From Liolophura sinensis (Eukaryota; Mollusca; Polyplacophora; Chitonida; Chitonidae), in NCBI RefSeq assembly GCF_032854445.1, contig NC_088295.1, positions 50,271,385-50,331,384 on the forward strand: a DNA stretch of 60,000 bases. The letters run 5' to 3'. Shown here one piece after another: positions 59,201 to 60,000 of the stretch. Within the stretch, counting starts at the first letter, position 1. Every line of letters starts with the position of its first letter. The notes under the pieces were generated by a model. That model was not told the origin of the DNA. It saw nothing but the letters and a program-made list of their open reading frames with translations, and did no database searches. The translations under genes and the position numbers were made by a program.

Positions 59201-59261
59201 TCAGCTAACTCGTCTACCAAAAATGGCACAAGGAACTATGGACCACTAGGAGAGTACCCTG
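47178..59261 (+). CDS. DUOX: Dual oxidase (Duox), 5' part: signal peptide and peroxidase-homology domain
   Basis: Seven exons with matching phases encode residues 1-353: 47178-47247, 55195-55284, 56684-56845, 57215-57402, 57597-57825, 58388-58554 and 59108-59261. Landmarks shared with Duox proteins are YDGWYNNL (near residue 38), a DSVYEP motif, SSYRNRTSLLVFFG, GCPPEYFNIKIP, RSRYDQNTGYSPNNPR, LGNPRGNENPFLL, VWFRYHNWWA and ARKWVIGVYQ. Duox is a membrane H2O2-producing enzyme: this extracellular domain precedes membrane helices, EF hands and the NADPH-oxidase core, which lie beyond the window. The proximal haem His is kept (His270 in FRYHN). The distal motif GQxxDHD of true peroxidases reads GQQVVEEI, so peroxidase activity is doubtful. 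The 5' exon is inferred. Confidence 0.88.
48110..48480. repeat. CpG-rich short-unit array with CGTCA motifs
   Basis: Irregular modules alternate between 'gtcacgagtgatgtaac' and 'gtatcgccgggagcgacata'. Nine CGTCA pentamers occur in 370 bp, plus TGACG twice, including the palindrome-like ACGTCACAAGTGACGT near 48329. CpG is far denser than in the surrounding intron. Confidence 0.88.
49680..50440. repeat. Irregular minisatellite (gatacctgcttatag...)
   Basis: About 14-16 diverged copies of a 45-60 bp unit with 'gatacctgcttatagata', 'cctacacactatacctg' and 'catagatacacaca'. Unit lengths vary, so it is an old array. Confidence 0.88.
51205..51275 (+). mobile_element. Second SINE family, fragment
   Basis: 'caatggtttctctcgggcac', 'tccggtttcctccactcaca' and 'aaactgaccgtcatcgtat' match the body of the copy at 40930-41072. 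No tail or target-site duplication is seen. Confidence 0.6.
55195..55284 (+). CDS. DUOX: Duox exon 2
   Basis: 90 nt, phase 1 on both sides. It encodes an acidic lead (EGGNETDVEYEG) and then YDGWYNNLINPDWGAI, the conserved start of the Duox peroxidase domain (FDGWYNNL in human DUOX1, from memory). The donor GTAAGG starts at 55285. Confidence 0.9.
55285..56683 (+). other. Duox intron 2 with 52-54 bp array
   Basis: Borders are GTAAGG and 'gcttcaatag'. A dispersed repeat fragment lies near 55706-55755 (similar to 3033-3085). The minisatellite at 56010-56595 ends about 90 bp before exon 3. Confidence 0.8.
56010..56595. repeat. Minisatellite, 52-54 bp unit, about 11 copies
   Basis: Units contain 'acagttaagtcatgtcagtg', 'aagtcgaggataaaatgtga' and 'ctgtatatgttt'. 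Two length types occur, 54 bp with 'catgtgtcagtt' and 52 bp with 'catgtcagtg'. They are interspersed. Confidence 0.94.
56684..56845 (+). CDS. DUOX: Duox exon 3
   Basis: 162 nt, phase 1 on both sides. It encodes DGHLLRRLPVAYEDSVYEPS, then PNPIEISDTFMRG and SSYRNRTSLLVFFG. The NRT is a conserved N-glycosylation-type sequon. The donor GTAGGG starts at 56846. Confidence 0.92.
57215..57402 (+). CDS. DUOX: Duox exon 4, distal-side haem-pocket motif altered
   Basis: 188 nt, phase 1 to 0. With the last base of exon 3 it starts GQQVVEEILDAQRPGCPPEY, followed by the IPKGHQQYDKEARGG and RSRYDQNTGYSPNNPRQQ motifs. In active animal peroxidases the Gln is followed by xxDHD, where the His is catalytic. Here the position reads EEI, as in Duox proteins generally. 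The donor is GTAGAT. Confidence 0.92.
57597..57825 (+). CDS. DUOX: Duox exon 5
   Basis: 229 nt, phase 0 to 1. It encodes LNEITPFIDGGLVYGVAKAW, then TDTLRAFEDGLLAAD and NTIRLPMANPPTPYFHELRK. The FIDGGLVYG block corresponds to WLDGSAIYG of human DUOX1. The donor GTAAGT starts at 57826. A 32-bp tandem array begins 25 bp later. Confidence 0.92.
57851..58035. repeat. Minisatellite, 32-bp unit, 6 copies
   Basis: Units 'cacaactaaatctgaataat' plus 'acattattatta' at exact 32-bp spacing (57851, 57883, 57915). It lies immediately downstream of the exon 5 donor. Confidence 0.94.
58183..58308 (+). mobile_element. SINE copy, first family
   Basis: 'cgcgggtttcctccaggccc', 'ctcccactataatgatggtt', 'aagtgaaatattcttgcgta' and an (AAATA)n tail of seven units. 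It lies in Duox intron 5, 80 bp before exon 6. The flanks show no clear duplication. Confidence 0.82.
58388..58554 (+). CDS. DUOX: Duox exon 6, with proximal haem-His motif
   Basis: 167 nt, phase 1 to 0. It encodes RLGNPRGNENPFLLTWGIVW, then FRYHNWWAKKLKSEHKDW and the FNEARKWVIGVYQ motif. The His in FRYHN (codon 58456-58458) aligns with the proximal His of animal haem peroxidases (REHNRLA motif). The donor is GTAGCC. Confidence 0.93.
58885..58946. repeat. (AAT)n microsatellite
   Basis: An interrupted run of AAT/TAA triplets in Duox intron 6. Confidence 0.9.
59108..59261 (+). CDS. DUOX: Duox exon 7
   Basis: The acceptor 'tttcccacag' ends at 59107. It encodes KLVAYDWLPAWIQRNEEDPD, then an insert rich in Asn/Ser/Thr (VPPSANSSTKNGTRNY) and GPLGEYPG. 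Human DUOX1 has YEWLPSFLQ followed soon by LPEYTGY, so the insert of about 20 residues is longer than usual and carries two N-glycosylation-type sequons. The proposed donor GTTAGC at 59262 is weak and lies inside the first unit of a 36-bp tandem repeat, so this end is less certain. Confidence 0.78.
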
Positions 59262-59438
59262 GTTAGCTCCAAAATCTTTATTCTGTTCTGCACTCTGGTT
59301 AGCTCCAAGCTCTTTATTCTGTTCTGTACCCTGGTTAGCTCCAAGCTCTTTATTCTGTTCTGCACCCTGGTTAGCTCCAAGCTCTTTATTCTGTTCTGCA
59401 CCCTGGTTAGCTCCAAGCTCTTTATTCTGTTCTGCAAC
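59259..59438. repeat. 36-bp tandem repeat made from the exon 7 / intron 7 boundary
   Basis: Five units at exact 36-bp spacing (59259, 59295, 59331, 59367, 59403), each containing 'ctggttagctccaagctctt' and 'tattctgttctg'. The first unit starts in the last codon of Duox exon 7, so the CCTG|GTTAGC donor is present in near-identical form five times. Confidence 0.93.
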
Positions 59439-60000
59439 CTGACCAAGACAGAAGCAGTGCGAAAGGAAAGTGTTACGGTATAAAAACAGCAGCAGAAAAC
59501 AGACTCAGTGCCTCAATATTACAATGTAAACAATGCTTTATATATAAAATGAGACATACAGTTTCACAGACAGTTCAACAACAACAACATAAGAAAACAT
59601 ACACATCAGTATTACCGGTCTTTAAAAGTTTCCAGTTCACCTTTGCATCCCAAGGAACGTATTCCAGGAGATCCAACGTAAAGACCATGGGATAAACACA
59701 CTATTCACACAAGTCACAAATTGTCCCAGTCAGGTACTTCGCTAGGTTAGCGAACGCGAACACAGTACACAGGTTACACAGAACTGGAACAGTCAAGCCT
59801 TTGAATGACGTCACACCCGCAGAGCACAACACAGGGTAAATCCAGGCATGGAGGTATAATCCACTTTAGAACAGTCACAGCTCCCGCAGAAACTCACAAA
59901 CGAGCCGTTCAGAGACGTAGAGTAATGTCACCTTGTGGCAGAACGAACGTCCTTTGCAAAACTGAAAACTTCAGTTTAGAGTCCGTGACGACCTTGTCGG
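59439..60000 (+). other. Duox intron 7, start
   Basis: No exon is visible before the window ends. The sequence is less AT-rich than other introns and reads 'caacaacaacaacataag' near 59576 and 'tgacgtcacacccgc' near 59807. It may belong to a repeat I do not recognise. Confidence 0.4.

Overview
This is a eukaryotic, animal genomic window: genes split by GT-AG introns, AT-rich non-coding DNA, many tandem-repeat arrays and SINE insertions. The SINE has a core reading as a 'gtgaaatattcttgagtacg' segment, then a 'gtaaaacaccaatcaaa' segment, then an (AAATA)n tail. I know this type of element from molluscan and other lophotrochozoan genomes, so a mollusc is the best guess (inference; no database was searched).

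Two protein-coding genes can be supported, both on the + strand. Gene A (coding 7477-38129, 3'UTR to about 40325, possible promoter near 2050) has nine coding exons with matching splice phases. Its product of roughly 1,620 residues has a Ser-rich N-terminus, a highly charged Lys/Glu helix, a compact segment of about 50 residues rich in Phe/Trp/Lys, and a long Ser/Thr/Pro-rich disordered tail. I do not recognise the family. The 3.8-kb penultimate exon is cleanly open for 2.1 kb. It then needs at least four reading-frame changes between 36.05 and 37.26 kb, which suggests either assembly errors or decay of the C-terminal part.

Gene B (47178 to beyond the window end) is the 5' part of a dual oxidase (Duox). 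A short signal-peptide exon is followed by an 8-kb intron and six exons encoding the extracellular peroxidase-homology domain. The domain keeps the proximal-His motif (YHN) but has no distal His, as in other Duox proteins. The membrane, EF-hand and NADPH-oxidase parts lie outside the window.

The rest is introns and intergenic DNA filled with repeats. About 17 minisatellite or duplicated arrays (units of about 17-85 bp) cover roughly 11 kb, or 18%, of the window. Several have higher-order structure. One, at 59259-59438, has amplified an exon-intron boundary of Duox. SINE copies at 3.9, 5.5, 19.3 and 21.5 kb have recognisable 13-16 bp target-site duplications. A MITE-like inverted-repeat element lies at 45434-45703. 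Layout: 1-2.1 kb upstream DNA and possible promoter; 2.1-40.3 kb gene A; 40.3-46.9 kb repeat-rich intergenic DNA; 46.9-60 kb Duox.
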